Source: an uncultured Acetatifactor sp. (GTDB taxonomy: Bacteria; Bacillota; Clostridia; Lachnospirales; Lachnospiraceae). From it: a DNA stretch of 55,582 nt. The position numbers and the translations under genes were made by a program. Within the stretch, counting starts at the first letter, position 1, and every line of letters starts with the position of its first letter. Under the pieces are notes generated by a model. The model did no database searches. It saw only the letters and a program-made list of their open reading frames with translations, and was not told where the DNA came from. The stretch covers positions 1 through 55,582 of the forward strand of contig CAJUQT010000026.1 of assembly GCA_910588225.1 (NCBI GenBank), read 5' to 3'. This document shows, piece after piece, positions 43,232 to 52,487 of the stretch.

Positions 43232-43903
43232 TTACCCTCTTTTCTTGATGATTTCAGGCAACGCCGCCGCTGCCAGAATTCCGATACAAACACAGACAGC
43301 TTTCCCGCATATCCAGCTATAATCACTGTTGTTCTCTGCGTTTCTGAAAGTATAGGAGAACAGGTTCCATGCCCCGAAGATCCTGTCGCCGATGGTCGAA
43401 TTTGTAATCAGCCACAACAGCAGACAGCCGCCGATACCCACCCACATATTTCGAAACAGACAGGAAAACAGGGTTGATAAAAGCCCCCAGAAGCCCAGCG
43501 TGACAGCGATGGCTGCAAAATATACGAAAAACTGATATATTTCACCTTCTATACTGCCTTGCCCCATTCCGTTTCTGTATGGATTTTGGAATAGAAAGAA
43601 CAACCCGTATCCGATGACTGTGAGAGCCAGCAGGAACATTTCCTGTATCACAATCCGCCTGTAAATAGAATGCATCCGCTTTTTCATGGGGCACAGCTGC
43701 CAGATCTCTGACCGCTTGCTGACAATCTCCTGGGCATAGGTATCCGCACAGAATGTGAAAGCAAGAAGCGCCATTGGAGTTTCTAACGCAATCCCTATTT
43801 CATTGGAATAAGCTACCCCTCTGACCAGGCTTAAGATTACCACAAAAAATACTGCATAAGCCTGCTTTTGAAAGGTCAGGGAGATCTTCATTTCACGTAT
43901 CAA
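43232..43903 (-). CDS. ABC transporter permease subunit
   Basis: 223 residues with about five to six hydrophobic segments (FFVVILSLVRGVAYS, LALTVIGYGLFFLF, IAVTLGFWGLLSTLF, MWVGIGGCLLLWLI, VCVCIGILAAAALP). It lies between a larger permease, overlapping it by 4 nt, and the ATPase gene. Recognised by context and topology rather than motif. Confidence 0.78.
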   Translation of the reverse strand: MIREMKISLTFQKQAYAVFFVVILSLVRGVAYSNEIGIALETPMALLAFTFCADTYAQEIVSKRSEIWQLCPMKKRMHSIYRRIVIQEMFLLALTVIGYGLFFLFQNPYRNGMGQGSIEGEIYQFFVYFAAIAVTLGFWGLLSTLFSCLFRNMWVGIGGCLLLWLITNSTIGDRIFGAWNLFSYTFRNAENNSDYSWICGKAVCVCIGILAAAALPEIIKKRG

Positions 43904-44964
43904 TATACCCGCCTCCTTTTCCAGATCTGCATGGAGAGAAGGATGATGCAGATTGCGGCTAAAATGAGAAAGATCTGGTTTAACAATGTCATCGGCGGAG
44001 GGGCAGTATCAAAAAACTTCCCCGGGAACCGCACCATAATTGCCAGGGGTCTGCCATAATATCCATAGACGCCTTCCGCATTCCTGCTTCCCATATTGGA
44101 ATACACGATATAAAGGAACAAAAACGGCACTGCCGGCAGCGGGCTTTTGAACAACAGGGAAAACAGGCTGTAAACGCTTACGATCATCAGCATATTTGGC
44201 AGGATATAGAAGCAGCTTGCCAGTAAAAAGTCCGTCAGACGGACCTCAAAGCCGCTGCTTCTCGTGGATGCAAGACAGATACCGAAGAATATCAGGTTTA
44301 AGGCCGCGAGTGTTATCAGGCAGACCGCAAAGCCGCCTCCCACTTTTCCTGACACATATTTTCCGGCGCTGACAGGCTTTGTGTGAAGAAGCTCATAAGT
44401 ATTCCTCCTGGTATCCTGCATAAATAAAGCAGACAATAAAACGACTGCGAAAAACCCCATAAACACCCCTGCAAAATCGGCGAATTTTCTGGAAAAATAG
44501 TATGAAAACGGCCTGTCTTCCAGTTTTTCTGCAATATAAGAATTGATTTCTTTACGGGTTCCTATATGGCAGGCTGTAGCCGCATAATCATAAAACGCAC
44601 CGTAAAAGCGATAGCTTTCCAGATGGGTGCAGGCTGCCGGGATATCCATTCCTTTCATTTCATCAATCACAGACTGCGCCCCCACATGGTCCATCCCCAA
44701 TACGGAAATCAGGTTTTCCCGTATCCGTTCTTCCCACAGTTCCCGCCGCAGCGCGTCCTCTGTGGGCACATATCCGTTAAAGACATCTCCATCCCCATAG
44801 GTTTCCGGATTTTCATTCACAATGTCTTCCCCTTCCCTGAGATAATGGATGTTCAGATAGGGGCTTACATTATAAAATACCACAAGAACACCCATTGCGA
44901 TGCCCAGCCAGAACAGAGGGTTCTTCACATAATTTTTGACCTCTCTTTTCAAAATTGACCACAT
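43900..44964 (-). CDS. ABC-2 type permease with large extracytoplasmic domain
   Basis: 354 residues. One N-terminal helix (PLFWLGIAMGVLVVFYNVS) is followed by about 120 residues outside the membrane and then five helices. The cytoplasmic loop DTRRNTYELLHTKPVSAGKYV is typical of ABC-2 permeases. AAAGGAG precedes the ATG. It is first in its operon, directly downstream of the tandem palindromes at 44990-45088. Confidence 0.85.
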   Translation of the reverse strand: MWSILKREVKNYVKNPLFWLGIAMGVLVVFYNVSPYLNIHYLREGEDIVNENPETYGDGDVFNGYVPTEDALRRELWEERIRENLISVLGMDHVGAQSVIDEMKGMDIPAACTHLESYRFYGAFYDYAATACHIGTRKEINSYIAEKLEDRPFSYYFSRKFADFAGVFMGFFAVVLLSALFMQDTRRNTYELLHTKPVSAGKYVSGKVGGGFAVCLITLAALNLIFFGICLASTRSSGFEVRLTDFLLASCFYILPNMLMIVSVYSLFSLLFKSPLPAVPFLFLYIVYSNMGSRNAEGVYGYYGRPLAIMVRFPGKFFDTAPPPMTLLNQIFLILAAICIILLSMQIWKRRRVY

Positions 44965-44989
44965 CGTTCCGTCTCCTTTATTTTCGTGA

Positions 44990-45088
44990 TTCTATTATCT
45001 AAAGGCTATAATAGAATCAAAGAGAGAATTCTATTATCTAAGTGCTATAATAGAATCAAAGAGAGAATTCTATTATCTAAGGGCTATT
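44990..45088 (-). repeat. Tandem 39-bp palindromic units before the ABC operon
   Basis: Units begin at 44990, 45029 and 45068 (the third partial). Each full unit contains TTCTATTAT and ATAATAGAA as an inverted repeat around a 9-11 nt loop that differs only at one or two bases, then CAAAGAGAGA. They occupy the promoter region of the permease operon and face the response regulator genes. Confidence 0.8.
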
Positions 45089-45230
45089 GTAAAAGACAAA
45101 TCACAACAGAAAAACAATCAAATATCCCGGCGTAAAACAAAATGCACTAAACTGTGCGGGGCTCCATCTTACAACGCTGCAGGCAGCGGCCCAAAGTCAC
45201 CCCGTTGACTTGACTCATTATTCGCTGGAA

Positions 45231-45267
45231 TAAAAAGAAAACGCCGGATTACTTACGCAATCCGACG
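45231..45267 (-). terminator. Intrinsic terminator of the second two-component operon
   Basis: Minus strand CGTCGGATT (45267-45259), loop, AATCCGGCG (45250-45242) then TTTTCTTTTT. The stem overlaps the last kinase codons. Confidence 0.7.
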
Positions 45268-46434
45268 GAATATTGCTGTCATCACAGCCCCTCCCCGTTC
45301 ATCATTTCCCAAAACCAATTTTCCACCATGCTTTTCACAATACAGCCTGCTGATATACATTCCCAGCCCCGCGTGCTTCAGGCTGTCTTTCACATTCTGC
45401 CCATAGAATGCTTCTGTGATTTTATCTGCATCTTCCCGAAAGCCATCGCCGTCGTCCATGACACAGATGCTTAACTCCGCATATCCGGTCTTTACCATAA
45501 TCGTAATCTGCCGTTTCCCATGACGCAGGGCATTTGACAGAAGATTTTCCGTTACCTCCAAAATAATTTCCTTATCCCCGTAAAATTCTTCCTTTGATTC
45601 TGACACTTGCAGCATACATTGTTTCCCATGCTCTTTCTCCAAAACGGCAAGCTCTCCCTGAATATCCCGCTCTAGCTGGCCGGCAGAAATATTTCCTGGA
45701 GTCAGCCGCCGATTCTCCAAACTGCTCAATTTCCGCATGGTTTCTACAAAGGCATCCATGCGTTGAATCTGGCGTCCGCACTCTGACAGCATTTCCATTG
45801 CCTGTCCCATATCCATGTCTTCGCCTGGCAGATATTCCGTCAGCATTTCCTGATACCCTTTCAAAACGGACAATGGGGCGCGTATATCGTGGGCGATAGC
45901 CGCCCGCAGCATCTTTTCCTCCTCAATAGTCCGCCATACTGCCTGATTATTTCTGGCGAGCTGCTCCCGCATCCGCTCAAACTCCCTGCAGAGCTCGCCC
46001 ATCTCGTCCTGATTCTCATAGGAAATGCAAAAATCCAACTGATTCTCGGCAATCTTTTTTGAGCCTCCCGCCAGCTCCTCCAGGGGCTTTCTTAGCTTGT
46101 TCTGATAAAAGAGGAAAACCGTCCCACAGCTTCCGGCCATAGACAGTATCACTACGGTCCAGGTCTCTAAAAAATCGCAAAACTCTGATAAAAATAAGTC
46201 CGACGGTGTCATCTCATAAGAAGACGGTCTTGGGATTTCCGCTTTATAATAAGGGCCTTCCTTTTCCACCGCTTCAAAAAATGCTTCTTTATCCACATAT
46301 TTCCACCAGATATGCATATGTGTCCGTTCGACAATCCTACCAATGGCTGCCGAGAGAAAGAAGCCGCAAAATAAGGCAACTGCCATATAGAGAAGAATTG
46401 TTTTTCTCACGGAGAGGTTTCTTATTTTTTCCAT
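45253..46434 (-). CDS. Sensor histidine kinase
   Basis: 393 residues with two membrane helices bracketing a roughly 85-residue extracytoplasmic domain, then HAMP (RKPLEELAGGSKKIAENQLDF). The phospho-His is in AAIAHDIRAPLSVLKGY and the N box is NLLSNALRHG. DDGDGF is followed by GLGMYISRLYCEKHGG. The start at 46434 overlaps the regulator gene by 13 nt; an ATG at 46452 is the alternative. It likely controls the adjacent ABC transporter. Confidence 0.92.
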   Translation of the reverse strand: MEKIRNLSVRKTILLYMAVALFCGFFLSAAIGRIVERTHMHIWWKYVDKEAFFEAVEKEGPYYKAEIPRPSSYEMTPSDLFLSEFCDFLETWTVVILSMAGSCGTVFLFYQNKLRKPLEELAGGSKKIAENQLDFCISYENQDEMGELCREFERMREQLARNNQAVWRTIEEEKMLRAAIAHDIRAPLSVLKGYQEMLTEYLPGEDMDMGQAMEMLSECGRQIQRMDAFVETMRKLSSLENRRLTPGNISAGQLERDIQGELAVLEKEHGKQCMLQVSESKEEFYGDKEIILEVTENLLSNALRHGKRQITIMVKTGYAELSICVMDDGDGFREDADKITEAFYGQNVKDSLKHAGLGMYISRLYCEKHGGKLVLGNDERGGAVMTAIFRRIA

Positions 46435-47096
46435 CGGTATCCCATCCCCCATATGGTTTCGATATATTCCGTATCTGTATATTGCTGGAGCTTCTTTCTG
46501 ATTCGGCGGATCAGCTCTGTAACTACCCTGCTGTCGCCCTCTGCGTCATATCCGCAGACCCTCTCGTAAATCCTGTCTTTATCAAAGACCATCCCCGGAT
46601 TCATGGTCAGAAATTCAATGATTCCATATTCTAATCTGGTCAGCTCCAGATAATCTGTGTGAATCTGCACGGTCTTTGCACTGTAATCAATAGACAGCTC
46701 TCCCTGGAAGCACATCTCTGTCTTTTCTTTACGTCTTGTTTCCCGTTTCAGGTGCGCCGAAATCCTTGCATCAAGCTCCTTCAGGCGAAACGGCTTTAAG
46801 ATATAGTCGTCCCCTCCAGAAGAAAGCCCACTTACAACGTCCTGTTCATCTACCCGTGCGGTCAGAAACAGAATCGGGCAGGCTACTTTATCCCGTACCC
46901 TCCTGCATACCTCTATCCCGTCCATACCCGGCATATTCACATCCAGTAATATAATATCCGGCTGCAGCTTTATTTTATTTAACCCCTCCAATCCATTCTC
47001 TGCCGTAATGATTTCATACTTTTTCATTTCCAAAAATTTTTTCAGCATTTTGAGAAGTTCGGTGTCATCATCAATAATCAATATCTTATAAGCCAT
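46422..47096 (-). CDS. OmpR/PhoB-family response regulator
   Basis: 224 residues. Receiver with IIDDD, phospho-Asp in IILLDVNMPGMDG and the Lys in LKPFRLKEL, then a winged helix (VCGYDAEGDSRVVTELIRRIRKKL). AAAGGGAC precedes the ATG at 47096. On the minus strand TATAAT (47135-47130) lies about 35 bp upstream. The tandem palindromes at 44990 are its likeliest target. Confidence 0.92.
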   Translation of the reverse strand: MAYKILIIDDDTELLKMLKKFLEMKKYEIITAENGLEGLNKIKLQPDIILLDVNMPGMDGIEVCRRVRDKVACPILFLTARVDEQDVVSGLSSGGDDYILKPFRLKELDARISAHLKRETRRKEKTEMCFQGELSIDYSAKTVQIHTDYLELTRLEYGIIEFLTMNPGMVFDKDRIYERVCGYDAEGDSRVVTELIRRIRKKLQQYTDTEYIETIWGMGYRWKK

Positions 47097-47205
47097 TTCC
47101 GTCCCTTTGCCAGTCAATATTTAAAATTGATTATACTACACAAATCCCAACAAATACACAACGAACACTTTGTTTTATTTACTGTAAAAGTCCTGTATCT
47201 TGCCT

Positions 47206-47300
47206 TGCGGAAACCGCGCAGTCAAAATGAGCTTCCTTGCTCATTTTGCAAGACAGCTATGCGCCAAACCGCATGCTCTTGCGGTTTGTGTACATCTTCT
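47206..47300. repeat. Dispersed intergenic repeat family, copy C (3' half)
   Basis: CCAAACCGCATGC, a short loop, and GCGGTTTGTGTACATC match the 3' half of copy B. Here two perfect hairpins form: CAAAATGAGC/GCTCATTTTG (47223-47232, 47239-47248) and CAAACCGCA/TGCGGTTTG (47265-47273, 47280-47288). It lies in the 250 bp between the regulator gene and the GH13 gene. Confidence 0.65.
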
Positions 47301-47347
47301 AAACTCCCGACTTTCGTATATGGTGGAGCATTGGGATGCATGGGAGT

Positions 47348-49102
47348 TTAGAAAGAGCTGTCAGATTCCATGATATGTGCCGCACCAGGCACAAGCACCG
47401 CTGTCTCATACTCTCCCAATCTGCCCGAAAAGCCCTCTTCTGTTATCAGATTCCGCCATCCCTCCAGACCGGACAGCTGGACATTTCCTTCCCTGACGTG
47501 AAAAATCACGATGATACGCAGTTCCTCCAGCTTTCTCTCTATATATAGGATCCCTTTCTCATCATCGGCATGCTGTACCGTTATCATTCCCTTTGTCAGC
47601 GCCGGATACCTATGCCTGATCTGTATGAGTCTGCGATAATATGCAAGGCAGTCTTTCTTCTGTCTGCTTTCCTCCCACAGCATTCCCCGTCTGCAGTCCG
47701 GGTCCGGGCCACCCTCCATACCCACTTCATCACCGTAATAAATCATGGGCATACCGGGAAGCAGAAGCTGCATGGCCGCCGCCAGCTTCTGTTTCCCCAT
47801 ATCGTTGCCGGCACTGTGCAGGAATCTTGCCGTATCATGAGTGTCTATGAAATTCCACAAATACCCTTCCAGGGCTTTGTTCAGATTTCCTTTCACAAAA
47901 TTCAGCTTCTCCCAGAAAGCCGATGGTGTCAGTTCTTCCCGGACAATCAGGTCCATCACAGCATCGTAAAAAGGGTAATTCATGACACTGTCCCACTCGT
48001 CCCCCTCCAGGAAATCGCCGGCGTAGTGCCAGATTTCTCCTATCAGCAGAATATCCTTCTTCACCGCCTTCATTTCCCTCCGGAACCGTTTCCAGAAGCT
48101 GTGACTGATTTCATCCGCCACATCCAGCCGCCAGCCGTCAATATCGCATTCCCGAATCCAGTAAGAAGCCACATCAATGACATAATCCGCCGTTTCCGGG
48201 TTCTGCAGATTCAGCTTCGGCATGTAGCCTGCATAACTGAAAGTCTTATAATTGGGCCGCTTCCCCCACTCCATCACCAGCGGGAAGCTCTCGATATAAT
48301 ACCAGTCCAGATACGCCGACTGCTCCTGCTTCTCTCTGATATCTCTAAACGCAAAAAAGTCGATTCCCGTATGGTTAAACACACCATCCAGAATCACATA
48401 CATGCCTGCTTCATGAGCCAGCCCCACCAGCTCTTTCAAGTCCTCCTTGTCTCCAAAAGAGGGATCTATCTCATAATAATCGGTGGTATTGTACTTATGG
48501 ACGGAATCAGACCAGAAGATCGGCGTCAGATAGAGGATATCCACCCCCAGATTCCGGATATGATCAAAATGCCGGATAAGCCCCCGCAGTGACCCCTTCA
48601 AATCTGCTTTGCCTCCAATGGGCGTCTGATACCAGTCTTCTTCTGATACCTCCTTATCCGTTGCAAATCGGGAAGGAAAAATCTGATAGATGACTTTGCT
48701 CTCAGCCCATGAGGGCAGTTCGAACCGCTCTTCCTCCCTCAGCGTCTGGGGACAGTCGAACATTCTGTCTATACTGGTAATGCACTGGTCATAAAAGCCA
48801 TGATTTCCATAATAGACCACCTTTCCTGTCCAGTCCTCTATCTCAAAAAAGTATCGAAGACACACCACATCCAGGTCAATCTCCGCCTGGTAATAGTCTA
48901 TGTAATTGTCGGAATATGCCAGTTCCATGGCGCATTCCTGCCGGGTATCCATATACGCCAGAGGCAGGTATTTATTCTGGGTATGAAGAACTACCTTCGC
49001 CACATCCCCCTTCTTCGTTTCAAGCCTGATTACAAAATGTCCCTTTGCTATCGCATAGCAGTATCTCTTGTCCGCAAAATGTCTGATTGCCGCGTATTCC
49101 AT
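47348..49102 (-). CDS. GH13 alpha-glucan hydrolase (neopullulanase/cyclomaltodextrinase-like)
   Basis: 584 residues, cytoplasmic. An N-terminal beta domain of about 125 residues precedes the barrel. Conserved regions: I DGVFNH (239-244), II RLDVADE with nucleophile Asp327, III GEIWH with acid/base Glu356, IV FIDTHD with Asp423. The MPKLNLQNP segment is typical of the neopullulanase subgroup. It would break imported maltodextrins, cyclodextrins or pullulan fragments. GGGAG precedes the ATG. It is divergent from an AraC regulator, its probable activator. Confidence 0.93.
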   Translation of the reverse strand: MEYAAIRHFADKRYCYAIAKGHFVIRLETKKGDVAKVVLHTQNKYLPLAYMDTRQECAMELAYSDNYIDYYQAEIDLDVVCLRYFFEIEDWTGKVVYYGNHGFYDQCITSIDRMFDCPQTLREEERFELPSWAESKVIYQIFPSRFATDKEVSEEDWYQTPIGGKADLKGSLRGLIRHFDHIRNLGVDILYLTPIFWSDSVHKYNTTDYYEIDPSFGDKEDLKELVGLAHEAGMYVILDGVFNHTGIDFFAFRDIREKQEQSAYLDWYYIESFPLVMEWGKRPNYKTFSYAGYMPKLNLQNPETADYVIDVASYWIRECDIDGWRLDVADEISHSFWKRFRREMKAVKKDILLIGEIWHYAGDFLEGDEWDSVMNYPFYDAVMDLIVREELTPSAFWEKLNFVKGNLNKALEGYLWNFIDTHDTARFLHSAGNDMGKQKLAAAMQLLLPGMPMIYYGDEVGMEGGPDPDCRRGMLWEESRQKKDCLAYYRRLIQIRHRYPALTKGMITVQHADDEKGILYIERKLEELRIIVIFHVREGNVQLSGLEGWRNLITEEGFSGRLGEYETAVLVPGAAHIMESDSSF

Positions 49103-49263
49103 ATGCTTGTTCTCCCATTCTTGATAATAATATTCTGCTCTCTTCCACCGCTTTCACTGCATGGTCCAAAATTCATTTACCTTATCTGCTTGCATTATAC
49201 ACTTATAAATGTTAGAATTCTTGTAAAATAATCCTTTATTTTTAACACAATCCTATTTTTCAG

Positions 49264-49292
49264 AACAGTTCAGACAGATCCTGAACTGTTAC
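49264..49292. repeat. Palindromic intergenic repeat, copy 2
   Basis: AACAGTTCAG (49264-49273) and CTGAACTGTT (49281-49290) with loop ACAGATC, followed by AC as in copy 1 at 2682-2711. Here a T-run follows on the plus strand. It lies in the divergent region between GH13 and the AraC gene. Confidence 0.7.
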
Positions 49293-49321
49293 AGTTTTTC
49301 AGAACCTGTCGGAGGACTCTT

Positions 49322-50233
49322 ATGGAGCACACGCCCCTGCACGAAACCAAAACCCACGGAACCGCTACATTTCCCTTTACCGTTTATCGGGGTATCATCC
49401 CTGAATATTTCCGCTCTTTTCCTCTGCACTGGCATGACGAATTTGAGCTGATTTACTGTGTGGAAGGGACAGTTCTTGTGACAGTTTGGGGACAACCCTA
49501 CACGCTTTGTGCCAACTCTCTCCTGATTGTGCTTCCCCGTGCGGTGCACTCCATTGACCAGTGTGGCTCTGCCATGGGGGAATATTTTAACATTATGTTT
49601 CATCCCATGCTTTTCAGAGGCTCTGAAGATGACCACTGCTATGAAAAATACATCCTCCCTTTTCTGAACGGAGAGAAGACGCTGGAATGCTTTCATCCGG
49701 CGGATTCTCCCTTCAACCAGGCCGTAACTCCCTGCATTCTGTCCATGCTGGAGCATCGCAGAACCAGCTTCTCCACCCATGAGCTGCTGATGAAATCCTG
49801 TCTGTTTCTGCTCCTCCACCACATGAATCAGCAGAGTACCGTCGCCAATCCTGACAGCCTGCCACAGTTGTCCTATGGCAGGCTGAAAGATGCGCTTTAT
49901 TATGTCCAACATTTTTATGATCAGGAAATTACAGTACAAACAGCGGCCAGAGAATGCGGCTTTTCAGAAAGTCACTTTATGAAGCTGTTCCGGGAATTTA
50001 CAGGCATGAGCTTCAATGCCTACCTGGTGAATTACCGTCTGGAGCTGGCCGCCAGACAGTTGTCGGAGACGGGCCTGAAAGTCATTGATATCGCGGAGAA
50101 CTGCGGCTTCCGCAATCATTCCTATTTCACCCGGGCCTTCCGGCAAAAATATGGGAGAACGCCTGTGGAATACAGGAAGGAGGCCCATACGCCCCACAGT
50201 CAGTCCGCCCCTATATCTTCTACTCCGATGTGA
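49322..50233 (+). CDS. AraC-family transcriptional regulator
   Basis: 303 residues. Cupin sensor with FPLHWHDEFELIYCVEGTVLVTVWG, then two helix-turn-helices (ITVQTAARECGFSESHFMKLF; LKVIDIAENCGFRNHSYFTRAF) and the PVEYRKE tail. GGAGG lies 6 nt before the ATG. Divergent position suggests control of the GH13 gene by a maltodextrin-type inducer; this is inference. Confidence 0.92.
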   Translation: MEHTPLHETKTHGTATFPFTVYRGIIPEYFRSFPLHWHDEFELIYCVEGTVLVTVWGQPYTLCANSLLIVLPRAVHSIDQCGSAMGEYFNIMFHPMLFRGSEDDHCYEKYILPFLNGEKTLECFHPADSPFNQAVTPCILSMLEHRRTSFSTHELLMKSCLFLLLHHMNQQSTVANPDSLPQLSYGRLKDALYYVQHFYDQEITVQTAARECGFSESHFMKLFREFTGMSFNAYLVNYRLELAARQLSETGLKVIDIAENCGFRNHSYFTRAFRQKYGRTPVEYRKEAHTPHSQSAPISSTPM

Positions 50234-50330
50234 AAAGTTCCGATATGATTTCTTGTAAAAAATCCTCTGCTGAAGGTTGGAATGGAGCAGATTCTGAAAT
50301 ATGGAATCGCCTGTTATAAGAATGTAAAGT

Positions 50331-50354
50331 GCAGCTGGCCTGTTTTCCAGCTGC
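50331..50354. terminator. Hairpin between AraC gene and spmB
   Basis: GCAGCTGG (50331-50338) and CCAGCTGC (50347-50354) form an 8-bp stem between two convergent genes. Neither tail is strongly T-rich. The rest of 50234-50513 has no supported gene. Confidence 0.45.
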
Positions 50355-50513
50355 TTCCTGAACTTTCGTCTTAAACAGCTGCCCCTGTCGGTTCGCCGGC
50401 AGTCCGGAAATCCTGTAATAATTCCGCTCATGTACTTTCGCCGCAAAAGGAGGGCAATTCCTGTCCCTCGTTCTGCAGCCTCAATGATCTTGCTCTCCTT
50501 CAGATGGTTTATC

Positions 50514-51041
50514 TTACACCATCCACCTGGTCAGCACCACGCTGGCCACGGTCCCCGCCAGGGTGGCCAGTAACGCTCCTGTCAGGGTATAACGGGTCTT
50601 CGTCACTTTCGCCGCCAGAAAATACACGCTCATGGTGTAGAACACCGTCTCCGTACAACTCATGAGAATAGAAGTCAGCATCCCCGCATAGGAATCCGGT
50701 CCGGAGGTGCGGAAAATGTCCAGTACAAGCCCCGTTGCGGCAGAGGAGGAAAAAAGCTTTACAACTAACAGCGGCATCAGCTGCGCGGGCAGACCGACCA
50801 CAGCCGCGGCCGGCCCCAGCAGACTGCCCAGCATCTCGAAAAAGCCAGATGCCCGCAGCATCCCCACTGCCACCAGCAGACCGATCAGCGTGGGAACGAT
50901 GTCCACCACAATTTTCAGTCCATCTTTTGCTCCTTTCAGAAAGGTCTCATACACTTTTACTTTGGAGACAAATCCATAACCCACAATAAAGAAAATCAGA
51001 ATCGGAATAACGATGTCCGAGAGATGTGCCAGTGCGTTCAT
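50514..51041 (-). CDS. spmB: Spore maturation protein B
   Basis: 175 residues, membrane protein of the nucleoside-recognition (Gate) domain family: GAKDGLKIVVDIVPTLIGLLVAVGMLRASG and FSSSAATGLVLDI with TETVFYTMSVYF. SpmA and SpmB act in the mother cell in spore core dehydration. AGGAGG precedes the ATG, which overlaps the spmA stop as ATGA. The gene itself is intact, but its upstream partner is broken, so its expression probably depends on element-derived transcription unless the element excises. Confidence 0.93.
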   Translation of the reverse strand: MNALAHLSDIVIPILIFFIVGYGFVSKVKVYETFLKGAKDGLKIVVDIVPTLIGLLVAVGMLRASGFFEMLGSLLGPAAAVVGLPAQLMPLLVVKLFSSSAATGLVLDIFRTSGPDSYAGMLTSILMSCTETVFYTMSVYFLAAKVTKTRYTLTGALLATLAGTVASVVLTRWMV

Positions 51042-51622
51042 ACCGCTTTCCCTCCTCTGTCCTTGAACTTGCAATACACAATCGCCACCAGTGTACTCAC
51101 CAGCGTCGCTGTAATGGCCGGCGCAATGATTGCCGTGGGGTTAGCGCTGCCGTACTGCGCTCTGTAAGCAATCATATTGACCGGAATCAGCTGCAGGGAG
51201 GATATATTGAGTATCAAAAAAATGCACATCTCATTGCTGGCCCGCCTGCCTGCCCCCTTTCCCTGGCTGCCCCGGCCTGCACTCTCATACTTTCGAAAGC
51301 TTTCTCCTGATCCGGCTCCCCTTAAGCTCCTTCCTGCCGCTGCCGTCTGCACATAAGTCTGTTCCCTGGTATCCCTATCCCTGCGGATATCCCTTCCTCC
51401 GCGGACATCTCCTCTGTATTCCGTCTCCAGATAGTCCGGATTCCCCCGCTCCGCTTCCAGCTTCGCCAGCTCCTCCATGGCTTTTAACCCCCCTTGTGTC
51501 AAGTTAGTGACACGAACTTTGTGAAAAATATCTTGTAATAATGGTTTTTTCCTTTCTCTTATTGTTGAATAATACCAAAACAAGAAAATCAATATAATAA
51601 AAGCAGGATTTCTCCGTTTCAT
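51038..51622 (-). pseudogene. spmA: spmA 3' fragment fused to element sequence
   Basis: From about 51490 leftwards the frame encodes the C-terminal half of SpmA: GLKAMEELAKLE, a long Gly/Arg-rich linker, then NEMCIFLILNISSLQLIPVNMIAYR and the last helix. Bacillus SpmA has about 105 residues before the equivalent GIKAMEQM. These are missing and replaced by unrelated sequence (MKRRNPAFIILIFLFWYY...) reading out of the inserted element. The linker is about 60-70 residues longer than in Bacillus. The chimeric frame could be translated, but lacks the first SpmA helices. Confidence 0.85.
51496..51513. other. Inverted repeat at element end, candidate att arm
   Basis: GTGTCA (51496-51501) and TGACAC (51508-51513) are perfect 6-bp inverted repeats, 6 bp apart, directly inside the point where SpmA homology ends. 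Large serine recombinases bind such imperfect dyads around a two-base core; a GG within the adjacent G-run is a candidate core. Confidence 0.4.
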
Positions 51623-51635
51623 GAGTTCCTGCTTT
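51600..51635 (-). terminator. Terminator after the Rpn-like gene
   Basis: Minus strand AAAGCAGGA (51635-51627) and TCCTGCTTT (51608-51600), then a TTATTATATTG tail. Confidence 0.55.
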
Positions 51636-51656
51636 CACAATCCACCGCAAAATTCA

Positions 51657-52451
51657 TTATGCCAGTTGTAAATCATTCTCAAGTCTTTCCACTACACTCA
51701 ATGGCAAATCTAAATCCTCTGCAATTTCCTCTTTTGTCATTTTTCCTCTTTCCAGCATACGCTTTGCTGCTTCAATTTTTTCTTCATTTAAAAGTTGCTC
51801 CATGATTTTACTCATAATTTTTCGTCCTTCCTCATCTTTCTTGAAATATCTTGCCCGGTCTGCTAATTCCTTATAATTCATATCGTCTGGATCAGCACAG
51901 CTTAAATCGTGCATCAACCGCCCTAATGGTGTATCATCTTTAATCTCTCCGTTTACATATATAATATGTGCTTTATCATTAAACAACGCCCCTGTTTCTT
52001 GAATTGTCCTGTCAATATGATAAATCGGGAGATTACCTTCAAGCACATCATTCTCTGTAATAAATACCACATACGTTTCCGCCAGCATTTCCGTATCATC
52101 TCCCGGAAGAATGGAATTTGCATCCATTAAACTGCTGTTATATCTCGCACGTTTCGGCTTTGCCCCACTGTCGGCTCGTTGCAGTTCTACATCGTACTGT
52201 TTCTTTGACACATCATTTGTCTTAACATCCATTCTGATAGAACGCCCTTGCAGGTTCTTTATTACCGCCTGTACCTGTGCTTCTTTTACAACTAACTTTG
52301 CATCATTCATAATAATGCGCAGCATCAGTTCTACCCCTTTGGGATAATCTTCCAGACATTTTGTCATAAATTCGTCATCAAAATAACTCATTTCCTGTAA
52401 GCGTTCTAAAAGCAGCTTCTGTTTCTCTTCCCTTTTCTGCTCATTTGTCAT
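51657..52451 (-). CDS. Rpn-family PD-(D/E)XK nuclease (recombination-promoting nuclease/putative transposase)
   Basis: 264 residues. The core DVKTNDVSKKQYDVELQRAD supplies the Asp and Glu-x-Gln of the Rpn nuclease active site. ARYNSSLMDANSILPGDDTEML and the C-terminal helix-rich tail with a small helix-turn-helix (MTKEEIAEDLDLPLSVVERL) are typical of the family. AGGAG precedes the ATG. Rpn proteins are multi-copy in Lachnospiraceae. Members in E. coli cleave DNA and promote RecA-independent recombination, and some act in phage defence. Whether it belongs to the element or is a later passenger is unclear. Confidence 0.88.
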   Translation of the reverse strand: MTNEQKREEKQKLLLERLQEMSYFDDEFMTKCLEDYPKGVELMLRIIMNDAKLVVKEAQVQAVIKNLQGRSIRMDVKTNDVSKKQYDVELQRADSGAKPKRARYNSSLMDANSILPGDDTEMLAETYVVFITENDVLEGNLPIYHIDRTIQETGALFNDKAHIIYVNGEIKDDTPLGRLMHDLSCADPDDMNYKELADRARYFKKDEEGRKIMSKIMEQLLNEEKIEAAKRMLERGKMTKEEIAEDLDLPLSVVERLENDLQLA

Positions 52452-52487
52452 ATCCTATTCTCCTGTCCTTATAATATCATAAAAACC

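Noticed and set aside
44990..45088. Short CRISPR array
   Set aside because: Repeats are contiguous 39-bp palindromic units without unique spacers, and no cas genes are present.
49964..50446. Minus-strand frame of 160 codons overlapping the AraC gene and its downstream region
   Set aside because: Largely antisense to the helix-turn-helix region; the remaining part has no start context and crosses a hairpin.
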